Shown here one piece after another: positions 1 to 14,942 of a stretch of 64,000 bases of DNA; the first letter of the stretch is position 1, and the number at the start of each line of letters is the position of its first letter. Origin of the DNA: Amia ocellicauda. Its lineage: Eukaryota; Chordata; Actinopteri; Amiiformes; Amiidae. The stretch lies in NCBI RefSeq assembly GCF_036373705.1, contig NC_089863.1, positions 28,852,227-28,916,226 of the forward strand. The letters run 5' to 3'. The notes under the pieces are model-generated. The model ran no database searches. It was not told where the DNA came from and worked only from the letters and a program-made list of their open reading frames with translations. The translations under genes and the position numbers were made by a program.

Positions 1-1
1 C

Positions 2-2339
2 TGGAGACTGGCCTACCAGAGTCGTAGCAAGAGCCTGGACATGCGGGAGGGCAGTGGGCTGGAGGCAGCACCTGGGTCCAGGGTGGGGGGAGGTGTGGGA
101 CTTGGTGGGGTGCGTGGCCTGAGCCAACCATTGTGGCCCTGGGAGAGAGGAGACAGCAGCTATGTGCGCTCAGCAGGGAAAGCAGAACTGAGGAGCTGTG
201 GCAAGGAGGGGCTGGTGGTAGGGCCAGAGGAGAGGAGAGACGGGAGGAGCCGAATCCTGCTGGTGGTGGAGCACTCTGGCAACAGCCCCTCCCTCCCTGG
301 CCGCATCAAGCCCAGCTCGGACTCGGAGCCGACATGTCCCAAGAACGGCCTCTTCCCCTGGCAGCCACAGCCCCCCAGCTTCCCCCTCTCCCACACTGGG
401 CCTACCAGTGGCAGCGCCCCACCCCAGAGCCTGATGGGAGGGGAGCTTGGGGGGGTGCGGAGCCTGGCCAGAGGTGGGGGGCACCTCAATAGTAAAGATA
501 ACGAGAAGGAGAACAGACACGGCACCCCCAGACCCAGGCAGCCCCCCCCGGTGTCGAACAAACCTACCCCCTCCATGGGGACGGGGAGCCCGGCTTGGAC
601 TGTGCCCTCCCTGCTGCCCCAGCCCCAGCCTGAGCCATTGGTGCCAGAGAGGGGCCCCACACGCACGTTCTCCAAGGCTGGGGACAGGAGAGAGGAGGTT
701 CTGTCCTGGCAGACGCAGCGAGGGCCCCAGGAGGTGTTCACAACGGAAATTGTGTCCCGTAGTAACGCTTTGGAATCCAAGCAGGAAGGAGTGGGAGAGG
801 TGACCCCTAAAACTCAGGCCTTCTCCTTTTCTTCCTCCTCTTCCTCTTTCACTTCCAGGCCCGAAGGAGGGAAGGGGGGGGGCAGTCCCGTCCATCTTGG
901 CAGCCTTTCTGGCTCGGTGCGGAACAGAATTCATCGGTTCGAGACGCTAGCCCAGCAGAGCCAGGGTCCAAGACCTGGCCAGCCCACAGACCGGCGCCCC
1001 CTGGGCCAGACCTCCTTCTCCACCTTCCCCTTCTCCCACTCGTGGGGGGGGCACGCTGTCTCCGAGCCCGAGCCATCCCGTAGCAGCCCGGCCGTGCAGA
1101 AGAGCGGCTCTGACAGTGCGCTTGGAGACCGCAGGGAGAGGGAGAGGGAGAGGCAAGGGACTGGCAGGGAGCAGGGGAGTAGGGGCAGGCCGGAGTGGAG
1201 GAGGGGGGAGGACGAGAGGAGGAGGGCGGGCTGGTTGCGGTCAGTGTCGATGGACAACGGCAGCCGTGGGAGGAGAGAGGAACCCATGTCAAGAAGAGGA
1301 AAAGGAGTAGGGGGAGAAACTGTGGCGCCCCTCCCCACAGAACCCCAAGCCGCCCCACGTGGATATGTCCTGCCCAGGGCCCAGGAGGAGGACCAGTTTG
1401 ATGTCCTGAAACTCAGCCACCTGCAACCCCCCCAGGAGGCCCCTGCTGCACTCCCAGAGCCCTCCACAGCCCAGGCAAGCGCCACCTCCAACAGCAACAA
1501 TTACAACAACAACAACAACAACAACAACGCTCTCCCCAGTAACTCCTTCCCCGACTCCCATGCCGGTGCCAGGTGGGCTCCAGTGGTGTGCGGCCCTGGC
1601 TCCCCTCTCTCCCTGCCACACATGGCAATAATCGAGCCCCCTGTTTCTCAGCCCGACCGCTCCACCTGGGCGCGTTGGAGCTCGGAAGAGGAGGACTCGG
1701 ACGACTCTGACGACTCGGACACAGACGTGTACGAGGACTCTGAGAACTGTGACTACGACTCTGACTCCTCCTCCGTCACCATCACCAGCAACATGAGCCA
1801 ATCGGATCGCCGCAGTTTCTCCATGAGGTAGGTGGGAGGTCAAGGGGACGGGTGAGGCTTCGTGAGGTCAGGGTAGGGGGTCAGTGTAAGCCTCAGGGGT
1901 GGGGTTAGAGTTAGGTTAGGGATGGGGGAGTCAGGGTGGAGTCAGATTAAGGTCCCATGGATTAATCTTAAAGATGAATTGGCGGCTGGTGGCTCAGGAT
2001 ATCCCAAATCTGAATTCGGACTTTTTATTTATATTTTTTGTTTCGCACTCAGGCAAACCTTTACACAGTTAATGCTTATTAATTAACTCTGTCTAACCCC
2101 CCTCCCAGCCTGGCAGAGCTGTGTGATTTTGGAGGTCTGGAGTTGTTGCACCCAGGGGACCCCGGGGGAATGAACTCGGACTCAGAGGACAGCCTATCGG
2201 AGCGCAGCGCCTCGCTCCGCTCCAACATGTCCGCCCTCTCGCTGGTGTCAATCATACCCTCTGACGAACTTGAGCGCTTGTTGGATGATGTCCGGGGCCT
2301 GGAGGAGGAGACTCTGGAGGTAAGCCCCACCCTCATATC

Positions 2340-2375
<36 letters not shown>

Positions 2376-4040
2376 GTTAACACAGGTAGGTATAAACTTC
2401 ACATCTGTACATTTCTCTTTCTTCCGGTCTCCCCTTTTCTCCCTCTCTCCCTTCCCTTATTCATCTTTCCCTCCCCTCTCTTCTCACTCTTCCCCTGCCT
2501 CCCCCACTCTCTCAGAGCTATGAGGATGTGCATGTGGTGGTGTTGCACAAGGAGGCGGGTGCTGGATTGGGCTTCACTGTGGCTGGTGGAGTGGACCAGA
2601 ACAAGCCTGTGGTGGTGAGTGCAGAATCTGTGTGGGCCACAACCTCTCCTGCGGTGTGCCAATCTGTGTCTGTCCTGCTGTGTGTCTAGTCTGTGTCCAG
2701 TTTCCTGTGTGTGCACTCTGCATCCCTGTCCTGATGTCTGTTACACTTTGTTTGTATTACAGTGCTCCACACTGTGTAATTCTAGTGCCATTCTAGTATC
2801 TGTCCATTGCTGCTCAGTGTCTCTATGCTTATGCTGTGCTGTGACTGTGTCTCCATGTTAACGCTGTGCTGTCTGCAGGTGCACAAGGTGTTCCCGTGTG
2901 GCCTGGCGGCTCAGGAGGGCTCCATCTGTGAGGGCGACCGCGTGCTGTCAATCAACGGCACGCAACTGCAGAACTCTGCCCACTGGGAGGCATTGCGGAC
3001 ACTGAGACGAGCGCGCTCACGGGCGCAGGCCATCGTGGTGCTGCAGAAAGGAGGCTCCGGCCAACGCCCACACCACAGCGACCTGCTGCCGGACCCAGGT
3101 GAGCAGCCCACACGGCACCGCTACCAGCTGGAGGGGGCCCAGACACATTCAACACTGTGAGCTCCCAGCCACTTGCAAAATCACAACCCTGTAACCCCTC
3201 TGGTACTCTGAGTTACTGGCAGTAGAGAGGTCCACGACAATGCAGTGAAGCCCGTCTGGGTTACAGGTCTGTGCGCTGCGACTCACAAGGGGGTATCAGA
3301 GTATCAGTTTAGTTTGGGCCTCAGTCCTGGGCTCTTGTGTCAGTTTTCTTTTGAGGGTGATTGACCCCTGGGGTTGCCAAACTGTCAGTGCTGTTCTGGC
3401 ACTGATCTAGGTAAACAGCCATTCCTACAGCACACTGTGATAGAAAGGTATTGTAACAGTTCTCTGTGTCTGTGTGTCTGTCTGTCAGGGGAAGCAGGGC
3501 GGACGCTGCGAGTGCTACTGAATAAGAGTTCCTCTGACCTGGGTTTCAGCCTGGAGGGAGGCCGGGGCTCCAGCCAGGGGGACCGGGCCCTCACTGTGAA
3601 GAAAGTCTTTCTGGGTAAGATTCTCACACACAGGGGTGTGCCGTATGTGGGGGGGAAATGTTAGGACGATTAAAAAAAACAAAAAAAAACAGTACTCCCC
3701 ACCTTCTACCACTGTGGACAAATCACCATCGGCAATACTCCCTCCAGATGTGATATATTTTCATGGGGCCCAAAATCCCAGGCAGTGCCCTGCTCACACA
3801 CACATACTCATGCACTCACTCTCACACACGCTTACAGATACACACACAGTGACACTTGTTTTTCTCTACCATCGTCTCTGTGTAGGTGGCCCCGTGGAGC
3901 AGGTGTTCCCAGGCGATGAGATCCTGGAGGTGAAAGGTCATAGCCTGAGAGGCCTGAGGAGACTGGAGGCCTGGAACTGGATCAAGAGACTGCCCTCTGG
4001 CCCTGTGGAGGTGTTATTGCACCGTAAACACAGACTCTAG
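2..4040 (+). CDS. PDZ-domain protein of the PDZD2/IL16 family, C-terminal part (5' end outside window)
   Basis: Coding exons read as <2..1827, 2109..2319, 2516..2614, 2879..3098, 3489..3614 and 3886..4040. Every junction has AG/GT sites and the phases sum to a whole frame (878 codons visible, stop TAG at 4038). The first exon encodes about 608 low-complexity residues rich in Pro, Ser, Gly and Arg, with an Asn run near 1500-1530 and an acidic Asp/Ser stretch near 1685-1770. The frame is open to the window edge, so the true start lies upstream. Two PDZ domains follow: visible residues about 684-765 (GLGF loop in AGLGFTVAGG) and 792-875 (SDLGFSLEGG). Two C-terminal PDZ domains ending a few residues before the stop are characteristic of PDZD2 and pro-IL16, whose C-termini are released as secreted PDZ proteins. 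The ending VLLHRKHRL and the linker before the penultimate PDZ look to me closer to PDZD2, but I could not align them. Family assignment is firm; the choice of paralog is not. Confidence 0.85.
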
Positions 4041-4364
4041 GGAGAGAGAGGAAGAGAAGGAATGGGATTAAGGATTTATCAAAAAGGATTTAGATGTATT
4101 GCAGCCTTGACAGACAGACATACAGACAGGCACAGCCATACATACAGACTCACTGCCAGACAGATATAGCACAGACACACATAAGCAGACATACACCCAT
4201 AGACACACACACAAGACAGCCACAGAGCAATGTAGATAGTCGCAGAGTGGGTCAGTTTATTGCCAGACCCATTGATGGCCAGTTCAGCCTTTCACAATAT
4301 TTAATATATTAGGAAAACAAAGCCGTGAAAAACAGAGAAAAAGAAAGTCCTTTTAAAGTCTTGT

Positions 4365-4368
<4 letters not shown>

Positions 4369-4404
<36 letters not shown>

Positions 4405-4433
4405 GTGTATATATATATGTATATGTGTATATA

Positions 4434-4478
<45 letters not shown>

Positions 4479-4498
4479 GTATGTATATGTATATGTAT
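4369..4498. repeat. (TA)n / TATG microsatellite
   Basis: Alternating TA interrupted by TATGTATATGTG blocks, inside the inferred 3' UTR of the PDZ gene. Open frames here (poly Tyr/Ile) are artefacts of the repeat. Confidence 0.9.
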
Positions 4499-4570
4499 TT
4501 TATCTTGTATCCGTCCCCTAACTTCTGAACATACAGGTTGTTATGTTTTGTTTTGTTTGTTATGCTTTCC

Positions 4571-4576
4571 AATAAA
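4571..4576 (+). promoter_or_regulatory. polyadenylation signal of the PDZ gene
   Basis: AATAAA about 530 bases after the TAG stop at 4038-4040, followed by T/G-rich sequence. It is the first canonical signal downstream, so the 3' UTR probably runs through the (TA)n tract. A second A-rich AATAAA lies near 4705. Confidence 0.6.
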
Positions 4577-4909
4577 AGTGTTGACATTTCTGAGAATGTG
4601 TGTCATCTGATTCCAGCTCAAGAGATACACATTTGCACACTTCTCTCGCAGCTGCAGCTTTAAGTTGTGTAAATTCTGTTTATTAGAGTATTTTCCAATT
4701 ACAAATAAAAAAAAACAATACAAATTTAATACTTATGATTACATTTTTTTTTTTCAGTTCTATAATCATTTCTAAAACTTTTTAAAATCTGAAAAATTCT
4801 AACCAAACAAGTGACCAATCAATAGTGCTTAATTAACTATCAAAATAATTTGTGTTAATGTGGCAAACTGCCAAAATAACAAAAATGGAAAACAAAACAA
4901 TCTGATTCT

Positions 4910-5300
4910 AGGGCTGTCAATCGATTTTAAAATATTAATCGCATGATTGTCATGAGTTAACTCGTGATTAATTGCAATTAATCGCACGTTTTTATCTGTT
5001 CTAAATGTACCTTAAATTAATACTTTTCAAGTTTTTAATACTCTAATCAACATGGGCATGGACAAATATGGATGCTTTATGCAAATCTATTATTAGTGAA
5101 ACCATACTTAACATAGAGCATGAAGACTAGACATGTTTCAAAGGTCATAGATGTTTTTCAAATAACTTGTTCATGTCTATAGACACACAAAAAAATAACA
5201 TAGAAATACCAGGTTCCCATTACTTCTATTTCTTTGCACTGAGCAATTTACTTACATAAGCCTGTTTACATTTAGTTATTTAGCCACCCATTTAGTTATC
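4910..5300. repeat. degenerate AT-rich dispersed repeat
   Basis: It begins with AGGGCTGTCAATCGATTTTA and contains several ATTAATCGC words in both orientations around 4920-4990, then AT-rich sequence. I recall this opening as a common dispersed repeat in vertebrates. The right end is not defined. No gene is seen from 4600 to 5300. Confidence 0.4.
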
Positions 5301-6480
5301 GCTGTGGTGAGTCTATTGCTTGTGGAGTTGTCCAGAATTTTCTGTTCAGAAGACCTTTTTCTTTCTCCATTTCTGTTTGCTGCTGCGTCCTTTCCTGTCT
5401 ATGGCTCGCTTTGTCTGCATCTCCATTTCTCCAACTACGGACTATGCCACGGGTCTGTTTTTCTTTTCATGGGGCCGGTCCACCATGACTATTCCAGACT
5501 CTACTGCCCTGGCTCCAGCAAGGGGGGTGTGGGTGGTTGCTCGACTATCTTGGACTTCCTCCAGAGAGGAGACAATATTCGGTTTCTTGGCAGTATTCTC
5601 CTCTCTGTCCACCACTTTTCTCTTTTTAGTGCCCACCTTCACCCAACCCCCCCCCCCTCCCTCCAGATGTTCTCCCTTTTTCTTGGGCGGTTTCTTTGGG
5701 GTAGGAGGAGGTTCTGGAGCCAGGGCATATATCTGTTGTTCTTCTCCCTCTCCCTTCTCCTCCCGTGCCGGATCTCCCTCTTGTTCCAGCTCAGGGTCCA
5801 GAACCGAATTACTAATTTGTGAGAAGGGAGACCCAAATCTATTCGCATATGACTGGGGGCAGTTCTTGTATGGCCCTCCCAGCCACAGAGGTTGCAGATT
5901 ATCTTTTCTCTGCAGGCGTGTGTCAGGTGTCCTCCCTTACACTTACGCAGACCATCGCTGTGCACTGGACAACAACGTGGTCTCGGCCCTGACACCACCT
6001 GCAGAGTTTTGGCATCCTGTCATAGTAGACCAGCCCCCTGGCTTCTTCAATCTGTATAGTACTGGGGAGGTGGCAGACCTTCTCCAGGTTGTCCCTACTC
6101 CATCTCAACCGGTTCTGTGGGCTGGTATCAGTGAAGAGGACAGACTGTTCCAGTGGGCTGCGCCCCTCCCACTGAGGCCTGGTCCTTGTTTCCCAGGGGG
6201 TGCTGCCTCCCCGAAGCATGGTTGCCCATCAAGGTCCTCCCCGCTTTTTGGTCCCACTGGTCCAGGCAGGTATAGGTCCTCGGCTGCTCCCCTCAGGTGG
6301 ATTGTCCACAGCTGGGCCTCCCTCGCACCGCAACAGGAACAACACTGGATCAGGAACTCCGCTGCATCTGGAACGCCTCTACACTGCCTCTTTTGGAACA
6401 AACAAAAGTGTCAACCTCTGCCAAAGATCTACTCCGGGTCCCCCTTCAGGTAATGACAAGAAACCCGAGACCGAGTTGCG
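5290..6480 (-). pseudogene. decayed retroelement ORF with CCHC zinc knuckles
   Basis: On the minus strand, 6219..5923 and 5998..5639 give overlapping frames of one broken protein. The first contains a perfect CX2CX4HX4C zinc knuckle (CRWCQGRDHVVVQC). The second contains KCKGGHLTHAC and then CNLCGWEGHTRTA, whose final cysteine is lost. Two or three adjacent zinc knuckles followed by a basic tail are typical of gag-like/ORF1 nucleic-acid-binding proteins of fish retroelements. Frameshifts separate the pieces and I find no reverse transcriptase beside them, so this is a truncated, inactive copy. Long open frames on the plus strand across the same region are antisense shadows. The element's outer limits are approximate. 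Confidence 0.6.
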
Positions 6481-6611
6481 GATTGTGCGCAGGTGCACAA
6501 GGAAGATACTCCAGCAGCTGTGCAGAGGGCAGAGCCAGGCTGCATCCCAAATTGCAGACTTGTTCCCTTGTTCCTTACCCTTGTGGAGTGGAAATACTAC
6601 GGTGGCCATCT

Positions 6612-7545
6612 TAAGGGCTGTCCCAATCCCTTAGGGAATGAGTGAAGGAGCCTATTCGAGCTGTTTGTCCCTTCAATGCTCCCTTTGGCAGAGTGTACAG
6701 AAGAGCGCACTGTGGAAATGTTTTAGCGTTGAAGTCCCAGAACTCTTTGCGTGAAAAGCGGAGACAAGTCAACTGGGATAATATGGCACCGGCGGGTGCA
6801 TATAAATGTAATGTAATGCTAGCAAGACAGTTGTAGATATTGTTAAATTATGTAACAAGGAAATTATAATACATAGATAATATAACATTATTCTATAATC
6901 ATGATTTAAATATATGATTTGAAATTTCAGCCAAAAAACATTATAAATCACTGAAGTAGTATCCTATAAAACTAGGAGGTGATATTAGTGAACAATGTAT
7001 TTCCAATGTATTATTATTATTATATATTTTAATTAAATACTTTTTTGGTCAAAGGCAATGGCGTTGAATGCTGACACTGAAGTGTGTCCCACTGAACACT
7101 TTTAGCTTCACCCTACACCCTCCACCCTTGCTCACTCAGGTGCACACTCTGTGACATCAGCACAATGTCACGGGAAGTGTACACTTGTTGAAGGGTGTAG
7201 GGCAGTGGTCTCAAACTCAGTTCCTGGAGGGCCGTGTGTATGCTGGTTTTCGATCCGACCGAGTCCTCAGTTACTTAATTTGTCTAATTCATTTTTCAAT
7301 TTGACATATTTAAAAAATATATTGTGAGGTATTTTACAGTTGATGGTCTTAAAGTGCATTTGATTCAAGGTACAGTTGCTTATAAAATATCCCAGGGCCT
7401 GGATAGGTGTTTAAATGCATCTAGCTAATTAAACAATTAGACATAAACAAATCTGTTGGAACAAAAACCAGCATACACACGGTCCTCCAGGAATTGAGTT
7501 TGAGACCCCTGGTTTCGGGAGCAACTATGCGATTTGGGACGCAGA
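6612..7545. mobile_element. possible decayed DNA transposon with nested hAT MITE
   Basis: The left edge GGGCTGTCCCAATCCCTTAG and the right edge around GATTTGGGACGCAGACC are imperfect inverted complements. The interior is AT-rich and has no coding capacity. The hAT MITE at 7203-7511 would have inserted near its right end. Assignment rests only on the weak terminal similarity. Confidence 0.3.
7203..7511. mobile_element. non-autonomous hAT element (MITE)
   Basis: It starts CAGTGGTCTCAAACTCAGTT and ends in the inverted equivalent AATTGAGTTTGAGACCCCTG. The inverted repeats extend into CCTGGAGGGCCGTGTGTATG / CATACACACGGTCCTCCAGG. Flanking octamers GTGTAGGG and GTTTCGGG match at 6 of 8 positions, as expected of an aged 8-bp hAT target duplication. 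It is 309 bp with no ORF. Confidence 0.75.
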
Positions 7546-7694
7546 CCCAGTTGCTATGGAATTCAGAGGTTGGGAAGTCCAGGGGTCTAAGGGCACAAAT
7601 ACCAAACCCCACCCTCTTCAGTTTATTTAAGATTTGTGTGTGTCTCTCTGCTCATTTGCTCCTGTAGTGTTTGAAGGATAAGGGCTGTAAAATA

Positions 7695-8030
7695 TAGTGA
7701 TGTTATATCATGTAGTGTAGTGTAATATACTGTAGCATAGTGCAGTGCTGTATAATACAGTGTAGTATAATATACTGTAGTGTAGTGCAGTGCTGTATAA
7801 TATAGTGTAGTATAATATACTGTAGTGTAGTGCAGTGCTGTATAATATAGTGTAGTGTAATATACTGTAGCGTAGTGCAGTGCTGTATAATATAGTGTAG
7901 TGTAATATACTATAGCGTAGTGCTGTGCTGTATAATATAGTGTAGTGTAATATACTGTAGTGTAGTGCATTGCTGTATAATATAGTGTAGTGTAGTGCAG
8001 TGTCGTATAATACAGTGTAGTACTGTTATG
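7695..8030. repeat. ~60-bp minisatellite
   Basis: About five and a half copies of a TAGTGTAG/TGCAGTGCTGTATAATATAG-type unit spaced roughly 60 bp apart, with small differences between copies. The 115-aa Tyr-rich open frame on the minus strand is a by-product. Confidence 0.85.
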
Positions 8031-8412
8031 TACACAATGTCTGACATATACACTACTTCCAGACTGGCATGAACACTAACATACCTGCCTTTATACTACT
8101 GCTGTCCATGCAACATTTATATGTTTATAAATGAACACGAAAATATTGCCGTCAGAGAAGTTAGCAAAATCACCCGGAACACCATCTCGATGGACAACAC
8201 GCACTGTTGTTATGATTTGCTTTGCGACACATTGCGTCACTTTCAGGCAGAGTGTCATCATGTCCAAGAAGTCAGTTTTACGGCAGTGTGGCGGTGGTAT
8301 ACGTTCCTGTCAGTCGGGCTGCTGTTGGGTGCTTTTCAAACTATCCAAACAGCACAAGCAGTGAAGTAACATTTCTCACAAAAAGACGGATAAACTCATC
8401 TAAACTCATCAG

Positions 8413-12265
<3,853 letters not shown>

Positions 12266-12497
12266 GAAGCCTGCTGGGAGAAGGAGGGGTTTGGGGGAGG
12301 GCTGTGTGTTGGCATCAAGGACATCTCCAGTTGAACAAGCCCAGATTTCTGCCCAGTCCCCTGTAGTTGGCAGACTGATGCACAGGAGTCTCACAGAGGG
12401 AGAGACGTGCAGCGCGAGCCAGATACGGGCTCTGTGCTCTTTGGAACTGGATGTGGCATTGGAATAGATTGGGTGGGTGGTGGGTGGACTTGGCAAC

Positions 12498-12504
<7 letters not shown>

Positions 12505-12552
<48 letters not shown>

Positions 12553-12592
12553 TGTGCGTCTATGCCCCGCACACACACACACACACACACCC
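12505..12592. repeat. (TG)n then (CA)n microsatellites
   Basis: A (TG)n run at about 12507-12548 and a (CA)n run at about 12571-12591 lie in the inferred hax1 3' UTR. They are mutually complementary, so a transcript could fold into a hairpin here. Confidence 0.85.
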
Positions 12593-12949
12593 AGGCCTCA
12601 CCAACACTCACCAACAGCAGTGGCCAGTGTATGTTTGCCAAAAAACAAACTAACAACCAACAAAAACAAAAACCTGAACTGAATGTCATTGCACAACTGT
12701 CTCTCTCTCTCTCTCCTCCCCCCTCTTCCCTCTCCCTTGTATCAATTTATTTTAGTTGTGTTCTTTTGAGTTACCAACATGTACAGAAATTGCAGAGTAA
12801 CCAGAATTATTTGGTGATGATGATCTATAGTATTTATTTTTGTAACTGTGTTGTGTTGCACTGACAGTGTCTCTGTGGCAGTGTCTTCAGTGTGAGACAC
12901 TCCAGCTTGATTAAAGGATGTTTCTGATGCAAAATGCCCCCGTGTGTGT

Positions 12950-13235
12950 GTGGGGTGGGGGGTAATACATTAACCACTGGGTATTCAGAGAACTGGGCCT
13001 CAGTCCTGGCAGGTCTCTCATGATGCAGTTCAGGCTCCCCACCCACTCGTCCATGTAGATCTCATGAAGATGATCTTTCTTTTCTGCCTCTGTTCTCTCT
13101 CCTATTTCTCCGGCCATGGGATCCACATACACTGTAATCGTGTTCCCCAACTGGACAACCTGTTCGAGGTCTGCCTGTTTGAGTGGTGCTCTGACAGCTT
13201 CATGACACTTCCGTATTATTCCTGGTGTTGTTCAG
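12950..13235 (-). pseudogene. open minus-strand stretch, possible coding remnant
   Basis: Minus-strand translation from about 13235 is open and protein-like: RAPLKQADLEQVVQLGNTIT, then VYVDPMAGEIGERTEAEKKD, then HLHEIYMDEWVGSLNCIMRD, before running into a GT/CA repeat near 12945. Composition is unlike a random frame (amphipathic, few rare residues) and several Met codons are available. I do not recognise the family and see no clear splice acceptor or partner exon. It could be a relic of a duplicated gene or of a mobile element. Confidence 0.25.
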
Positions 13236-14164
13236 CAGTAATAAGGTTTGGTGTATCTAATCAGATGTGAGCAAAATTAATCTTTTGGGCCAACATCCAA
13301 AACGCTATGTGTGGTGCCCTGCTCCACAGACAATAGTTGCTCTGTTGCTCCTTATCTGTGTCTCTCTCAGTTCAGTTTCTGTATTTGGTATTTGCATCTG
13401 GGCCTCAGCAGCTCCCTGCCTTGTCTCAGGGGCAGCATGTAATTTTCACAAGTAGGTTGCACAGCTGTGTTTCAAGCAGCCCTTCTTCAAACACAACAAA
13501 ACACCACACTGAACAACACAACATAGGACTACACAATGTAAAACACCTGAGTGCAGATCAATACAGCAAACATGCAGAAGGAACAGGGCCAGACGCAATC
13601 AGCAGTAAACCTTTCCAAATTCTGTGGAAATTTTTTACTCGAATTTGGTGGAAAATCTGCATTATTTAATATTTTGGATTTAGTGTTATTCTATAAAGCA
13701 ATAAAGATTGCAAATTTGATTTCAAGTATTCTAACAGCGTCTGTTTCCAACGGGTCAGTGGTGTGCTTTGTGGTGGATATGTGTTTTTTACTGGCATTAT
13801 CTTTGCTGTGCATCCTTATTCAGATTGATTAGACATTGTAGCTGTGTGCCACAAGATTTTTTTATTTTAAGCCTCAGACTGAGATTGTCCCTACCTGAGT
13901 GCTGGACCTCAGATCAAAATGTGAAATGCAATTTTAAATGCAACGAAAATCAACTGTCAACCCAACGAACTCTATGAACCCAGATGTATTCACTGTTCAC
14001 TAAAACAAATGGAAACAATGTAGAGTCTTATGGATTTATATTATTGTGATTATATTACTTGATTATTTGAGTGTGTGATTATGATATTACTTTTGTCATT
14101 GTTGTGTGACATTTAATTTTGTGCATCTTTTGAATTGAATTCTGTGGGTAATACTTTTTAATGC

Positions 14165-14570
14165 GTTTCTTTTTAAAGTGTGTGCGTCTGTGTGAGTGTT
14201 TGTTTCTGTGTTTGTGTGTGTATCTTTCTGTGAGTGTGTCTGCGTGAGTGTGTTGTCTCTGTCTGTCTTTGTGAGTATGTCTGTCTGTCTGTGTGAGTAA
14301 GTGTGTGTCTGTGTGAATTTCTTTCTGTCTGTAAGAGTGTATGTGTGAGTGTGTGTGTATGTCTCTGTCTGTAAGTGTGTGTGTGTGTGAGTGTGTGTCT
14401 GCATGTGTTTATGTGTGTTTGAGTGTGTGTCTGTCTATCTGTGTGACTGGGTGTGGTTATGTGTGTATGAGTGTGTGTGTGTCTGTCTGTCTGTGTGAGT
14501 GTTTGTGTGTGTGTGTGTGATTGAGTGTGTGTCTGTCTGAGGAAGTGTGTGAGAGTGGGTGTCAGTCTAG
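14165..14570. repeat. TG/TCTG-rich simple repeat region
   Basis: About 400 bp of interrupted GTGT, GAGTGTGTGTCTG and TCTGTCTG units. Frames here (poly His/Thr on the minus strand) are not genes. The interval 13240-14160 shows nothing recognisable. Confidence 0.85.
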
Positions 14571-14942
14571 TCTGAACAATAGGTAATAAGATGACCAGAA
14601 AAGCCTTTTCTAATTAACCAAGAAAAGCATTTATTCTGTTTCATTTGTTCCATCATAACCACAACAGGGTGATATATCAATTCTACGTTGTATTGATTAG
14701 ATCACTTGGCATTCCAAGTGAGCAGAAAACACAGAGAGAACTTGGATAGACAACATTTACAATATAGATAACCTGTTGCACCCAACATCCCAACCCAGCT
14801 TCCCAATTAAGTATTTTCAAAAGCAGTAGCACATGGATGCTATGCAGAAGCACCTGCACCTCTTAACCTGCAGCCAGTTTACCAGGGTGTTCTGCTGGAA
14901 CTTGGCCCTGAGTTACAAAGAGGAGAGGCTGTGCTGCTCAAA

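Noticed and set aside
41-1831. Taking ATG at 41 as the true start of the PDZ gene
   Set aside because: The same frame is open upstream to base 2 (WRLAYQSRSKSLD), so the exon or an upstream exon probably contributes more N-terminal residues.
5304-6453. Long plus-strand frames (172 and 377 codons)
   Set aside because: They are antisense to the CCHC zinc-knuckle retroelement on the minus strand and have Pro/Ser/Phe-rich shadow composition.
7695-8030. Regularly spaced repeats, checked as a possible CRISPR-like array
   Set aside because: There are no unique spacers; the whole ~60-bp unit is repeated. This is a vertebrate minisatellite.
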